NCBI GenBank assembly: GCA_937870605.1
Contig: CALMZW010000146.1
Coordinates: 1 to 7,816 of the forward strand
Source: an uncultured Synergistaceae bacterium
Lineage (GTDB): Bacteria > Synergistota > Synergistia > Synergistales > Aminobacteriaceae
Direction of reading: 5' to 3'
Length of the DNA stretch: 7,816 nucleotides
This document shows, piece after piece, positions 1-6,367 of this stretch. The position numbers and the translations under genes were made by a program. Each line of letters begins with the position of its first letter. The first letter of the stretch is position 1. The notes under the pieces were generated by a model, which did not search any database, had not been told where the DNA came from, and saw only the letters and a program-made list of their open reading frames with translations.

Positions 1-519
1 GGGGATGTACCCCTGTTCGACGCAGGCGCGAAGTTGCGCCGCTCCCGTCGCCACTCCGTCGTACAGGGCCGTCGAACCTCCCGGCCGAAGGCGCCGGATC
101 GCCCTCGCGAGGGAGGGATCGTCCGCCCCGTCCCCGACCTTTCGGGGAGCCGTCAGAACCGTGACCAGATCATCGTACGCCACAACCGTCACGATATCCC
201 GGGGATCGAGAAAATTCAATGCTTCCAGAGCGCCGAGTTTCGCGTTTTCCATCTTCGCGTCCGCGTCCATGGACCCCGACTTGTCCAGAACGATCGCAAC
301 GGCGAGCGGCGCGCGGGAGAACACTCTCCGCCCGTCCGGCCGAACCAGCGCCCGAACGATCACGCGTTGTCCGCCCCGGCTTTCCACAACCGGCGTATCC
401 GCCCGCACTTCGAAGACGACCGGAGCCTTTTCCTCCGCGACCGCCCGATCAACCGCGCCACCGCACCCCAGAACCAGCGCCGCTGCCCCGAAAACCATCA
501 TCGATCTCTTCCGCAACAT
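1..519 (-). CDS. Exported von Willebrand factor A (VWA) domain protein, partial
   Basis: The reading frame is open from an ATG at 519 through the left edge, giving 173 N-terminal residues with the C-terminus outside the window. A GGAGGTGG ribosome site at 525-532 supports the start. Residues 1-30 form a secretion signal: a basic start, a hydrophobic core, a possible lipobox V-L-G-C19, and an alternative signal-peptidase I site at AVA/EE (about 28/29). The VWA domain begins near residue 72. It shows the metal-ion-dependent adhesion motif D79-K-S81-G-S83 and the typical G-G-S-T150 region followed by ALYDG. The last MIDAS Asp would lie beyond the edge. VWA domains bind ligands through a divalent metal. 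The cell-surface or periplasmic partner cannot be told from here. The gene is divergent from the heme-like/SOR-like operon and could share its regulatory spacer. Confidence 0.88.
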   Translation of the reverse strand, partial: MLRKRSMMVFGAAALVLGCGGAVDRAVAEEKAPVVFEVRADTPVVESRGGQRVIVRALVRPDGRRVFSRAPLAVAIVLDKSGSMDADAKMENAKLGALEALNFLDPRDIVTVVAYDDLVTVLTAPRKVGDGADDPSLARAIRRLRPGGSTALYDGVATGAAQLRACVEQGYIP

Positions 520-524
520 GACAA

Positions 525-532
525 CCACCTCC
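525..532 (-). promoter_or_regulatory. Ribosome binding site of the VWA gene
   Basis: GGAGGTGG lies 5 bases before the ATG at 519 on the minus strand and fixes this start for the lipoprotein-like signal sequence. Confidence 0.75.
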
Positions 533-565
533 GGATGAAAGGGTACGTCCGCGGCGCCTCCGATG

Positions 566-603
566 TGTCAGCGCGCTGTCACCCGTTTGTCACGAAATTG
601 TAA
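566..603 (+). promoter_or_regulatory. Tandem TGTCA repeats with 11-bp period (pho-box-like operator)
   Basis: Exact TGTCA copies start at 566, 577 and 588. An imperfect fourth copy (TGTAA) falls in register at 599. Direct repeats one helical turn apart are typical of operators for OmpR/PhoB-family response regulators, and the E. coli pho box is two CTGTCAT units at the same 11-bp period. The spacers here are GC-rich, unlike classical pho boxes, so the regulator is not identified. The array lies between the divergent VWA gene and the plus-strand operon, about two helical turns upstream of a perfect -10 box. Confidence 0.5.
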
Positions 604-626
604 AAACACGCCGGCGCATTCTACGA

Positions 627-632
627 TATAAT
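627..632 (+). promoter_or_regulatory. -10 element (TATAAT) of the plus-strand operon
   Basis: A perfect TATAAT stands out in GC-rich sequence 79 bp before the first ATG of the plus-strand operon. No good -35 hexamer lies 16-18 bp upstream (AAACAC at 604-609), which suggests an activator-dependent promoter. The TGTCA repeats just upstream are the obvious candidate site. The opposite strand reads TATTAT over almost the same bases (628-633), so a divergent start toward the VWA gene is possible. Confidence 0.6.
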
Positions 633-710
633 ACGAATAATCAGCCTGGCATGCTTCGGGAACGCAGGCGGCGGGGCGCATTACGGCGCGCCCGGACGGG
701 AGGGAGCGGC

Positions 711-908
711 ATGGTGGAGTTGTTCCGGCTTTGCGGGCTCATTGCTGTTTCTCTTATGACAGCGGCAGGGATCACCGGGTTTTTCGGCCCGAAGCTCCGA
801 AAGATCGTGAAGGGGCCGATGATCCTGACGATCCATCGGATATGCGGTCTCGGCGCGGTTGGGTTCGGCCTGACCCACGGGATGATCTATCTGTTGTATC
901 TGCGATAA
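711..908 (+). CDS. Small two-helix membrane protein with an H-x13-H heme-b-like helix
   Basis: This is a 65-residue integral membrane protein. I start it at the ATG at 711 because GGGAGG lies 7 bases upstream at 698-703. The in-frame ATG at 651 has no ribosome site and would add an implausible Arg-rich leader. Helix 1 spans about residues 4-26. A short basic loop (GPKLRKIVKGP) follows, and helix 2 spans about 37-63. Helix 2 carries H42 and H56, an H-x13-H spacing that matches the bis-heme helices of cytochrome b and ferric reductases. A dimer could supply the four ligands for two b hemes; that is inference. The stop is followed after 20 bp by the SOR-like exported gene, so the two form an operon. 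I do not recognise a named family, and a non-heme role remains possible. Confidence 0.72.
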   Translation: MVELFRLCGLIAVSLMTAAGITGFFGPKLRKIVKGPMILTIHRICGLGAVGFGLTHGMIYLLYLR

Positions 909-928
909 CGGAAGGGAGGAGTTTCACA

Positions 929-1276
929 ATGCGGTCGATGTTGAAAGCGATGTTCTGCGCCCTGCTTCTGATGGTCCTGTGCGTTCCGGCCTTCGCGCAC
1001 CCCGCCGATAAAGTCCTTCTCAAATGGGAGGCCGACACGGAAACGCTCGATGTCCTGGCGGCGCATCCGGTATCGAATCCCGCGCGGCATTACATCGTGA
1101 GCATTATCGTGACGGTGAACGGCGCGAAGGCGGCCGAAAAGGCCTACACCGCCCAGACGGACCCGACGGGAACGCACGAACGGTTCGTCCTTTCCGGCAT
1201 CAAGGCCGGCGCGGTCATCGAGGTCACGACGCGCTGCAACGTCTCCGGTACGCTGAAGGAAACGATCACGCTGTAG
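929..1276 (+). CDS. Exported superoxide reductase (desulfoferrodoxin)-like protein with altered metal site
   Basis: The 115-residue protein starts at the ATG at 929, with GGGAGGAG 7 bases upstream at 914-921. Residues 1-23 form a clear Sec signal peptide ending AFA, so the mature protein should begin at H24. The mature part resembles the superoxide reductase iron domain: H46-P47 followed by H54-Y-I, a V-N-G turn at 63-65, and a terminal C103-N-V-S106-G. Family proteins use HP...HYI and C-N-x-H-G, with four His and one Cys binding iron. Here Cys and two His are kept, but the last His is Ser106, and two extra residues separate H46 from H54. The usual first His has no clear counterpart unless H24 serves. 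It may therefore bind another metal or lack SOR activity. It probably works in the periplasm with the membrane protein just upstream. The assignment rests on motif pattern only. Confidence 0.72.
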   Translation: MRSMLKAMFCALLLMVLCVPAFAHPADKVLLKWEADTETLDVLAAHPVSNPARHYIVSIIVTVNGAKAAEKAYTAQTDPTGTHERFVLSGIKAGAVIEVTTRCNVSGTLKETITL

Positions 1277-1297
1277 CGGGAAGCTGCGTTCCGTCCG

Positions 1298-2770
1298 TCA
1301 CCCGCCGCCGCTCCCCGGCGCCGCGAGGATCGTCTGCGCCTCGTGAAGTTCGTGTTTGTTCGCGATGATCATCAGCGTATCGAACGCTTCGATAACCGTG
1401 TTTCCCCTCGGGATGATGAATCCCTTGCCCCGCCGGATCAGCAGGATCAGGACGCCGTGCGGCAGTGAAAGCTCGGAGATACGCCTGCCGACCACGGCGG
1501 CGTTGGGGAGGATGTCCGTTTCGCGCGTTTCGTTCAGCATCCCGCTCTCGGTCTTTTCGAACTCGAGCGGATATCTCGGTCGGGAAACGAGCGGCTCGTC
1601 CACCTTCAGCCGCCGTGCGACCGTCATCAGCGATTTGCCCTGAAGCAACACGGACGTCAGCACGATGAAAAACACCATGTTGAACAGCACGTCGGAGCGT
1701 TCGTACCCCGCCGTGAACGGAATCGTCGCAAGAACGACCGGTACGGCCCCGCGCAGCCCGGTCCACGCTATGAGCGTCCTTTGCGACATCGTGAACGAGC
1801 TTCGCAGGAGGCCGATATAGACAGCGACGGGACGCGCGACGAACATCAGGAACGCGGACACGAGCAGCGCCGGGAACGCGATTGCGGGCAGGCGGGAGGG
1901 GAACACCAGCAGGCCGAGCACGAGGAACAGGATGATCTGCATCAGCCAGCCGATGCCGTCGTGGAACCTCGCGAGCGTTCGCTTGTTGACGAAGTCCGTG
2001 TTTCCGAGAACGATGCCGCACGAATAGACCGCAAGAAAGCCGTTTCCGCGGAGGATTTCGGCCCCGCCGTACGTCAGGAGCACCAGGCTCATTCCGAGGA
2101 CGGGATAGAGCCCCTCGAATTCCAGCCGCACGGTGTCGAAAAGCCGCCCGGCGAGAAACCCGATCGCCGCGCCGACGAGAATGCCCGTCGTCATGCCGAT
2201 GACGAGCGAAGGAAGCAGCGACAGCCATGATTTCGATGGGTCGGAGATCAGCCCGATCATCGCGGAGGTCAGGAATACGGCCATCGGATCGTTGCTGCCG
2301 GACTCGAGCTCCAGCAGCGGCCTGAGGTTCCCCTTCAGCCCGACTCCCCGGGAGCGCAGGACGGCGAAAACCGCAGCCGCGTCGGTGGACGATACAATGG
2401 AACCCAGAAGGAGCCCTTCGTACAGGCTGAAGCCCAGCACCTTCCAGACGAACAGTCCCACAAGGACGGCCGTGACGACGACTCCGAGCGTCGCGAGCGT
2501 GACCGCCCTCCACAGGACGGGGCGGACGTCCCGCCAGTTCGTGTCCATGCCTCCCGAAAAGAGGATATAGGCCAGCGCGAACGTGCCGACGAGATTCGCG
2601 ACCTCGGCGTTGTCGAAATAGATGCCTCCCGGCCCGTCCGCTCCCGCGAGCATTCCCACCGCCAGAAACATGAGAAGCGCCGGTATGCCGAATCTCTCCG
2701 AAATCTTGCTCGCAAAGAGGCTCAGGAAGACGAGAAGTCCGACCGTGAAGACGACGAGATGCGGCGTCAT
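1298..2770 (-). CDS. nhaP2: CPA1-family K+/H+ (Na+/H+) antiporter with TrkA-C domain, NhaP2/CvrA type
   Basis: This 490-residue inner-membrane antiporter exchanges protons for K+ or Na+ and serves pH and volume homeostasis. Residues 1 to about 385 are a polytopic exchanger domain. It includes S-T-D130-A-A-A-V, the conserved transport-site pair in E-S-G-S-N160-D161-P, and W-T-G-L-R340-G-A-V-P. Residues about 400-475 form the cytoplasmic TrkA-C (RCK-C) domain (RRISELSLPHGVLILLI and GNTVIEAFDTLMIIA), the usual NhaP2 arrangement and length. The ATG at 2770 lies only 9 bp after the nadE stop and has no clear ribosome site, so translational coupling to nadE is likely. It ends 21 bp from the stop of the convergent SOR-like gene. 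The ion preference cannot be read from the sequence. Confidence 0.92.
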   Translation of the reverse strand: MTPHLVVFTVGLLVFLSLFASKISERFGIPALLMFLAVGMLAGADGPGGIYFDNAEVANLVGTFALAYILFSGGMDTNWRDVRPVLWRAVTLATLGVVVTAVLVGLFVWKVLGFSLYEGLLLGSIVSSTDAAAVFAVLRSRGVGLKGNLRPLLELESGSNDPMAVFLTSAMIGLISDPSKSWLSLLPSLVIGMTTGILVGAAIGFLAGRLFDTVRLEFEGLYPVLGMSLVLLTYGGAEILRGNGFLAVYSCGIVLGNTDFVNKRTLARFHDGIGWLMQIILFLVLGLLVFPSRLPAIAFPALLVSAFLMFVARPVAVYIGLLRSSFTMSQRTLIAWTGLRGAVPVVLATIPFTAGYERSDVLFNMVFFIVLTSVLLQGKSLMTVARRLKVDEPLVSRPRYPLEFEKTESGMLNETRETDILPNAAVVGRRISELSLPHGVLILLIRRGKGFIIPRGNTVIEAFDTLMIIANKHELHEAQTILAAPGSGGG

Positions 2771-2779
2771 CGGAAGCGC

Positions 2780-5044
2780 TTACGGCTCCTCGTCGGGCGT
2801 GTTCCGCAGGTCATCCAGCCAGGGCGTCTCCTCGCCGTCGCTCGGAGCGCGATAGTCCCCGCGGGGCGACAACGAGCCGCCGGAGCCGACCTTCGGTCCG
2901 TCGGGGACGCAGGACCGTTTGAACTGGCTGAGCTTGAAGAAACGAAGGATGAAGAGCGCGAGCCAGTGCTTGATTTCCGCGAGCGTGTACTGATGCCGCG
3001 TCCCCGGAAGAATCTCGGGCCATTCCCCGATAGTGCGGTCATGCCACGCATTCCATGCGAGAAAGGCCACTTTCGAGGGCAGGAATCCGTATCGCGTGAT
3101 GTAATAAATGTTGAAATCCTGAAGCTCGTACGGCCCGACGGCCGCCTCGGTGCTCTGTCCGGGCTTGTCGCTGTCCGTTCCCGGAACGAGTTCCGGGCTG
3201 ATCTCCGTATCCAGGATGTCGTACAGAACGGCCGACGCCTTCAGGCCGAAGATGTCGCTCGCGGCGGCCCATCGGATCATGTACTGGACGAGCGTCTTCG
3301 GAACGCTCGCGTTCACGTTGTAGTGCGACATGTGATCCCCGACGCCGTAGGTGCACCACCCGAGCGCGAGCTCGCTCAGGTCGCCCGTGCCCACGACCAG
3401 GGCGCGCCGGAGATTCGCGAGCCGGAAGAGCGTCGAGGTTCGCTGGCCTGCCTGGACGTTCTCGAAGGTCACGTCGAACACCTGCTTCCCGGTCGCAAAC
3501 GGGTGGCCGATATCCTTCAGCATCTGCATGCACGCCGGACGGATATCGATCTCGCCCGCGTCGACGCCGAATGCTTCCATCAGTCGCGTCGCGCTGTCGC
3601 GCGTCCGCGTCGACGTCGCGAAACCGGGCATGGAGTACGCTCCGATGTTCTTCCGGGGCAGCCCGAGAGCGTCCATCGTCCTCGCGCATACGATGAGCGC
3701 CTGCGTTGAGTCGAGCCCCCCGGAAACTCCGATCACGAGATTCGACACGCCCGAAGCCTTCATGCGTTTGGCGAGTCCCTGCACCTGGATCTCGCAGATC
3801 TCCGAGCAGCGTCGGCCGCGAAGCGCCGGGTCGAGCGGAACGTACGGAAAGCGCGGGATCTCCCGGACCGGCGGAATCCGGCCCGTGGGAACGCGCAGCG
3901 GAAGATTCACGGTCCTGTACGCCGAAACGTCTCCGTCCCCCCTGAAGCTCGTCATGATCATCCGGTCCCGCGAGAGACGGTCGACGTCGATATCGGTGAC
4001 GGCGATTCCCGGCTTCCAGGAGAACCGTTCCGTTTCGGCGAGCATGACGCCGTTTTCGGCGATCATCGCATGGCCGTCCCAGGCGAGGTCCGTCGTGGAC
4101 TCTCCCGGTCCGGCCGCCGAGTAGATATACCCCGCGATGCAGCGGGCCGACTGGTTGGCGACGAGGCTCCGCCGATACTCGTCCTTGCCCGTGGTGATAT
4201 TCGATGCGGACAGGTTCGCGATGACGGTCGCCCCGCCCAGGGCCGCGCGGCTCGAAGGCGGAATCGGCGTCCACAGGTCTTCGCAGATCTCGCAATAGAG
4301 GCGGAAGCCGGGGAGGCCGTCCGTTTCGAACAGGAGGTCGGCGCCGATCGGAATGTTTTTCTGCCCGCACAGGTCGATCGAATCGACGGGAAGCTCCCGC
4401 GCGGGGCGGAAATGCCGAAGTTCATAGAATTCGCGGTAGTTGGCCGGGAAGCTCTTGACGGCGATGCCGGCGATCTTCCCTCCGCAGAGGACGACGGCGC
4501 AGTTGAACAGTGCGTCCCGCACCTTCAGCGGAGCCCCGACAATCACCGCGGCGTCCGTCAGGGCCGTCGCGTCCGCGACCGCCCTGATTCCGTCGAGCGT
4601 CGAGCGCAGCAGCGCGTCCTGAAAAAAGAGGTCCCCGCAGGAATACCCGGAAATTCCGAGTTCTGGGAAGACCGCGAGGATCGCCTTTTTCTCCTGCGCA
4701 ACGCCCGCGAGTTCGATCGTCTTCACGGCGTTGAAGGCCGGGTCGCACACGCGGACCTCCGGAACGCACGCCGCGACGCGCACGAAGCCGTGGCGGTAGA
4801 TATTCATGAACTCCTTCCGGAGAGAACTGACATCCACATCGGGGATGCGCATCTTTCCCGCGAGGGACGAAAAGGCCGAGGCGCCGATCCGGAACTTCTC
4901 GTCCTGTTTCAACGTGTTGACCGTTTCCGCGCTGATTCCGAGGTCCTTCACGATCTCGGAAACCGATTTTCCTTCGGCCGCAAGCCGTTCGAGCTCCTTC
5001 CGGAAATCCGCGCTGGTGTACCGCGACTCCTTCGCCTCTCCCAT
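2780..5044 (-). CDS. nadE: Glutamine-dependent NAD+ synthetase with HTH-like N-terminal extension
   Basis: This cytoplasmic enzyme amidates nicotinic acid adenine dinucleotide to NAD+, using ATP and ammonia released from glutamine. The nitrilase-type glutaminase domain (about 85-370) has its triad: E128 in PELG, K197 in VKSFP and C254 in EICEDLW. The synthetase domain (about 415-725) has the ATP-loop S441-G-G-L-D-S and G-T-G-D-L-S-E-L. The C-terminus (KVGSGGSLSPRGDYRAPS) is typical. At 754 residues it is longer than the usual ~680. The family normally begins near M80 (MNIYRHGFVRVAA). Residues 27-45 (SVSEIVKDLGISAETVNTL) read like a helix-turn-helix. The start at 5044 is favoured by GGAGG at 5053-5057 and a promoter at 5075-5103. 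A start at M80 (position 4807) is the alternative, with AAGGAG only 3 bases upstream. nhaP2 follows in the same operon. Confidence 0.95.
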   Translation of the reverse strand: MGEAKESRYTSADFRKELERLAAEGKSVSEIVKDLGISAETVNTLKQDEKFRIGASAFSSLAGKMRIPDVDVSSLRKEFMNIYRHGFVRVAACVPEVRVCDPAFNAVKTIELAGVAQEKKAILAVFPELGISGYSCGDLFFQDALLRSTLDGIRAVADATALTDAAVIVGAPLKVRDALFNCAVVLCGGKIAGIAVKSFPANYREFYELRHFRPARELPVDSIDLCGQKNIPIGADLLFETDGLPGFRLYCEICEDLWTPIPPSSRAALGGATVIANLSASNITTGKDEYRRSLVANQSARCIAGYIYSAAGPGESTTDLAWDGHAMIAENGVMLAETERFSWKPGIAVTDIDVDRLSRDRMIMTSFRGDGDVSAYRTVNLPLRVPTGRIPPVREIPRFPYVPLDPALRGRRCSEICEIQVQGLAKRMKASGVSNLVIGVSGGLDSTQALIVCARTMDALGLPRKNIGAYSMPGFATSTRTRDSATRLMEAFGVDAGEIDIRPACMQMLKDIGHPFATGKQVFDVTFENVQAGQRTSTLFRLANLRRALVVGTGDLSELALGWCTYGVGDHMSHYNVNASVPKTLVQYMIRWAAASDIFGLKASAVLYDILDTEISPELVPGTDSDKPGQSTEAAVGPYELQDFNIYYITRYGFLPSKVAFLAWNAWHDRTIGEWPEILPGTRHQYTLAEIKHWLALFILRFFKLSQFKRSCVPDGPKVGSGGSLSPRGDYRAPSDGEETPWLDDLRNTPDEEP

Positions 5045-5052
5045 ACGAGACG

Positions 5053-5057
5053 CCTCC
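5053..5057 (-). promoter_or_regulatory. nadE: Ribosome binding site supporting the long nadE start
   Basis: GGAGG lies 8 bases before the ATG at 5044 on the minus strand. It supports translation of the 79-residue extension ahead of the family-typical start at 4807. Confidence 0.7.
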
Positions 5058-5074
5058 CCCCTGCTTTCCCCTTC

Positions 5075-5103
5075 ATTGTCACGGCGCGTCCCGTTTCCGT
5101 CAA
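5075..5103 (-). promoter_or_regulatory. Sigma70-type promoter of nadE-nhaP2
   Basis: On the minus strand, -35 TTGACG (5098-5103) and -10 GACAAT (5075-5080) are separated by exactly 17 bp. Each matches five of six consensus bases. The transcript would start near 5068, leaving a leader of about 24 nt that holds the ribosome site. No operator-like repeat overlaps it. Confidence 0.72.
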
Positions 5104-5200
5104 CTGCCGGGAAGAGGGAAAAAAGGCTCCGCCTCGCCTGCTTCGCGAAGCTCGAACGCGGCGTCGAATACCGGCAGCCGGTGATTTTTGCGGAAGATCA

Positions 5201-5231
5201 AGAAAAGGGCGGAGGGGAAACCCCTCCGCCC
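5201..5231 (-). terminator. Rho-independent terminator closing the polyferredoxin/prx/YeeE region
   Basis: A perfect 11-bp stem (5207-5217 with 5221-5231; arms GGGCGGAGGGG/CCCCTCCGCCC, 3-nt loop) begins 8 bp after the stop of the last YeeE gene. On the minus strand it is followed by TTTTCTT. Position and T-tract both fit termination of the minus-strand unit. Confidence 0.88.
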
Positions 5232-5238
5232 GCATCGT

Positions 5239-5769
5239 TCAGAGCCCCTTCTTCTCGAACCACCGGAAGAGCGCGAGCGTTCCCGCCACGAAGACCGCGA
5301 TGACGATCCAGTGATTGACGCCAAGAACCTGCGGAATCGTGATCTTTCCGTAGTCGCCCCAGGTGAGGACCGTATTCTTCATGAGCGGGTAGATTTCCGC
5401 ATAGATTCCCGCCCCGACAAGCATCCCGGCAAGACCGAAGACCGTGTCGAGCCGCCCTTCGCCGAGAGCCCCCATCGCCGTTCCGGGACAGTACCCGAAA
5501 ATCGCCCATCCGACGCCGAAGAGCGCGCCGCCGATGACCACGCCTCCGAGAATCGTCGGCTTTATCGACAGTTTCGCCATGCCGAGGTCGACGAGAAGAT
5601 ACGTCCCGATCATCGCGACGCAGATCGTAGAGAGCATGAACTTGAGGATCGTCATGTCCCGGAGCCGAAGCGCGGCGAGCTGTTTGTCGTAGCGGATCAC
5701 ACCGGCGCGCTGCAACAGGACGCCGAAGACGATTCCCGTAACGAGCCCCATGATCATATCGTGACTCAT
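5239..5769 (-). CDS. YeeE/YedE-family (Sulf_transp) membrane protein, second half-transporter
   Basis: This 176-residue polytopic membrane protein of the YeeE/YedE family has about four to five hydrophobic segments. Its signature is F-G-Y-C94-P-G-T-A-M-G-A-L-G-E-G-R, the conserved cysteine motif of the second half of these transporters. Full-length family members carry thiosulfate or related sulfur compounds, and conserved cysteines handle the substrate in the characterised thiosulfate transporter. Here the transporter is split into two ORFs. The start codon overlaps the stop of the upstream half (ATGA, 5766-5769), and GGAGG lies 9 bases before the ATG, so the halves should be made together. 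This half keeps an ordinary Cys, while its partner carries Sec. The substrate (thiosulfate, sulfide-level sulfur or selenium) is not determined. Confidence 0.9.
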   Translation of the reverse strand: MSHDMIMGLVTGIVFGVLLQRAGVIRYDKQLAALRLRDMTILKFMLSTICVAMIGTYLLVDLGMAKLSIKPTILGGVVIGGALFGVGWAIFGYCPGTAMGALGEGRLDTVFGLAGMLVGAGIYAEIYPLMKNTVLTWGDYGKITIPQVLGVNHWIVIAVFVAGTLALFRWFEKKGL

Positions 5770-6287
5770 GCCTCGTCACCTCCGTACAGCATCCCGGCTA
5801 CAAGAACGCCGACGATGAAAAACATCGCGAGCGCGATAAATCCGCTGACCGCAAGCTGAAGCGACCCGCTCAGCCCGTGACCGCTCGGTCAGCCGTCCGC
5901 AAGGCGCGCGCCGATCATCGCGACAATGCCGCCGACAAACGCGGCGACGCCTCTCTTGCCTATGCCCGGACCGAACCGTCCCCTCCACATATCCGGAACG
6001 AAACGCAACGAAAACGTTCCGGACAGCAAGGCCGCAGCGAGCGCCCCGATGAAGATGCCGATCACGAACATAAACTGCCAGTCGATCTTCGGCGCTTCCT
6101 TCATGAAGTACGCCATCTGGGCGACGCGCTCGGGGCCGAAGGCTTTTTCCACATACCCCGCAGCCCGGACAAAGGTCGTCGACGCTCCAAGATACTTGCC
6201 CGCAAACGCGACCGATGCGACCGAGAGCAGCCCTGCAAGCGCGCCGGAGACATACGGGTTCCATAATTGATCTTTTCGGTCAGCCAT
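5766..6287 (-). CDS. Selenocysteine-containing YeeE/YedE-family membrane protein, first half-transporter
   Basis: The 173-residue protein is read through an in-frame TGA at 5889-5891 as Sec133. Before the TGA the protein reads ...MIGARLADG, and after it PSGHGLSGSLQLAVSGFIALAMF..., ending GGDEA. The family motif is G-A-R-x-A-x-G-C-T-S-G-H-G-L-S-G, so the TGA stands exactly at the conserved Cys. The last membrane helix follows in frame up to a second TGA that overlaps the next ATG. A SECIS-like hairpin lies at 5855-5874. The start at 6287 (MADRKDQLWNPYVSGAL) has GAGGTG 6 bases upstream; longer in-frame starts run into the non-coding spacer. A simple gene caller would stop at 5889 and lose the reactive residue and the final helix. 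It pairs with the Cys-type half downstream as a sulfur or selenium compound transporter. Natural readthrough without Sec or a nonsense mutation are the alternatives, both unlikely given the motif and hairpin. Confidence 0.88.
5855..5874 (-). promoter_or_regulatory. Bacterial SECIS element of the YeeE selenoprotein
   Basis: Starting 15 nt after the TGA, the minus strand reads GCTGAGCG-GGT-CGCTTCAGC. This is an eight-pair stem with one bulged U on the 3' side and GGUC at the tip (nt 23-26 after UGA). In E. coli fdhF the GGUC loop starts at nt 19 after UGA, and a bulged U is also part of the SelB site, though there it is on the 5' arm. The hairpin lies within coding sequence, as bacterial SECIS elements do. 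Confidence 0.75.
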
Positions 6288-6336
6288 CACCTTCACCTCT
6301 CTTCTCCGCGTTGCTCCGATTGTTCCTGAATACGCA

Positions 6337-6359
6337 AAGGGGGCCCGAAGAGGCCCCTT
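6337..6359 (-). terminator. Hairpin between prx and the YeeE pair, possible weak terminator
   Basis: AAGGGGCC/GGCCCCTT arms with one bulged base and a 6-nt loop lie 9 bp after the prx stop. On the minus strand only TTT then GCG follows, so termination should be partial. It may lower YeeE expression relative to prx, or stabilise the prx mRNA end. No convincing promoter is visible between it and the YeeE start at 6287. Confidence 0.55.
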
Positions 6360-6367
6360 CTTACACA

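Noticed and set aside
651..710. Earlier in-frame start (ATG 651) for the small membrane protein
   Set aside because: No ribosome site, only about 12 nt after the predicted transcription start, and an Arg-rich leader unlike a membrane-protein N-terminus. ATG 711 has GGGAGG.
1277..1297. Bidirectional terminator between the convergent SOR-like gene and nhaP2
   Set aside because: Only a short imperfect GGAA/TTCC pairing and no T-tract on either strand.
1266..2513. Long minus-strand ORF of 415 codons overlapping nhaP2
   Set aside because: Shadow frame of the antiporter, Arg-rich and without hydrophobic segments.
2759..3709. Plus-strand ORF opposite the C-terminal half of nadE
   Set aside because: Antisense shadow with no ribosome site or domain.
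5119..5151. Second terminator (AGGC/GCCT stem and T6 on the minus strand, next to the palindrome GCTTCGCGAAGC)
   Set aside because: Only 4-bp stems. A far stronger terminator already lies just upstream in transcription at 5201-5231, so this is at best a weak backup.
4070..5314. Long plus-strand ORF of 414 codons opposite nadE
   Set aside because: It is antisense to a gene with clear catalytic motifs, has no recognisable domain and has the Arg/Pro/Glu-rich composition of a GC-rich shadow frame.
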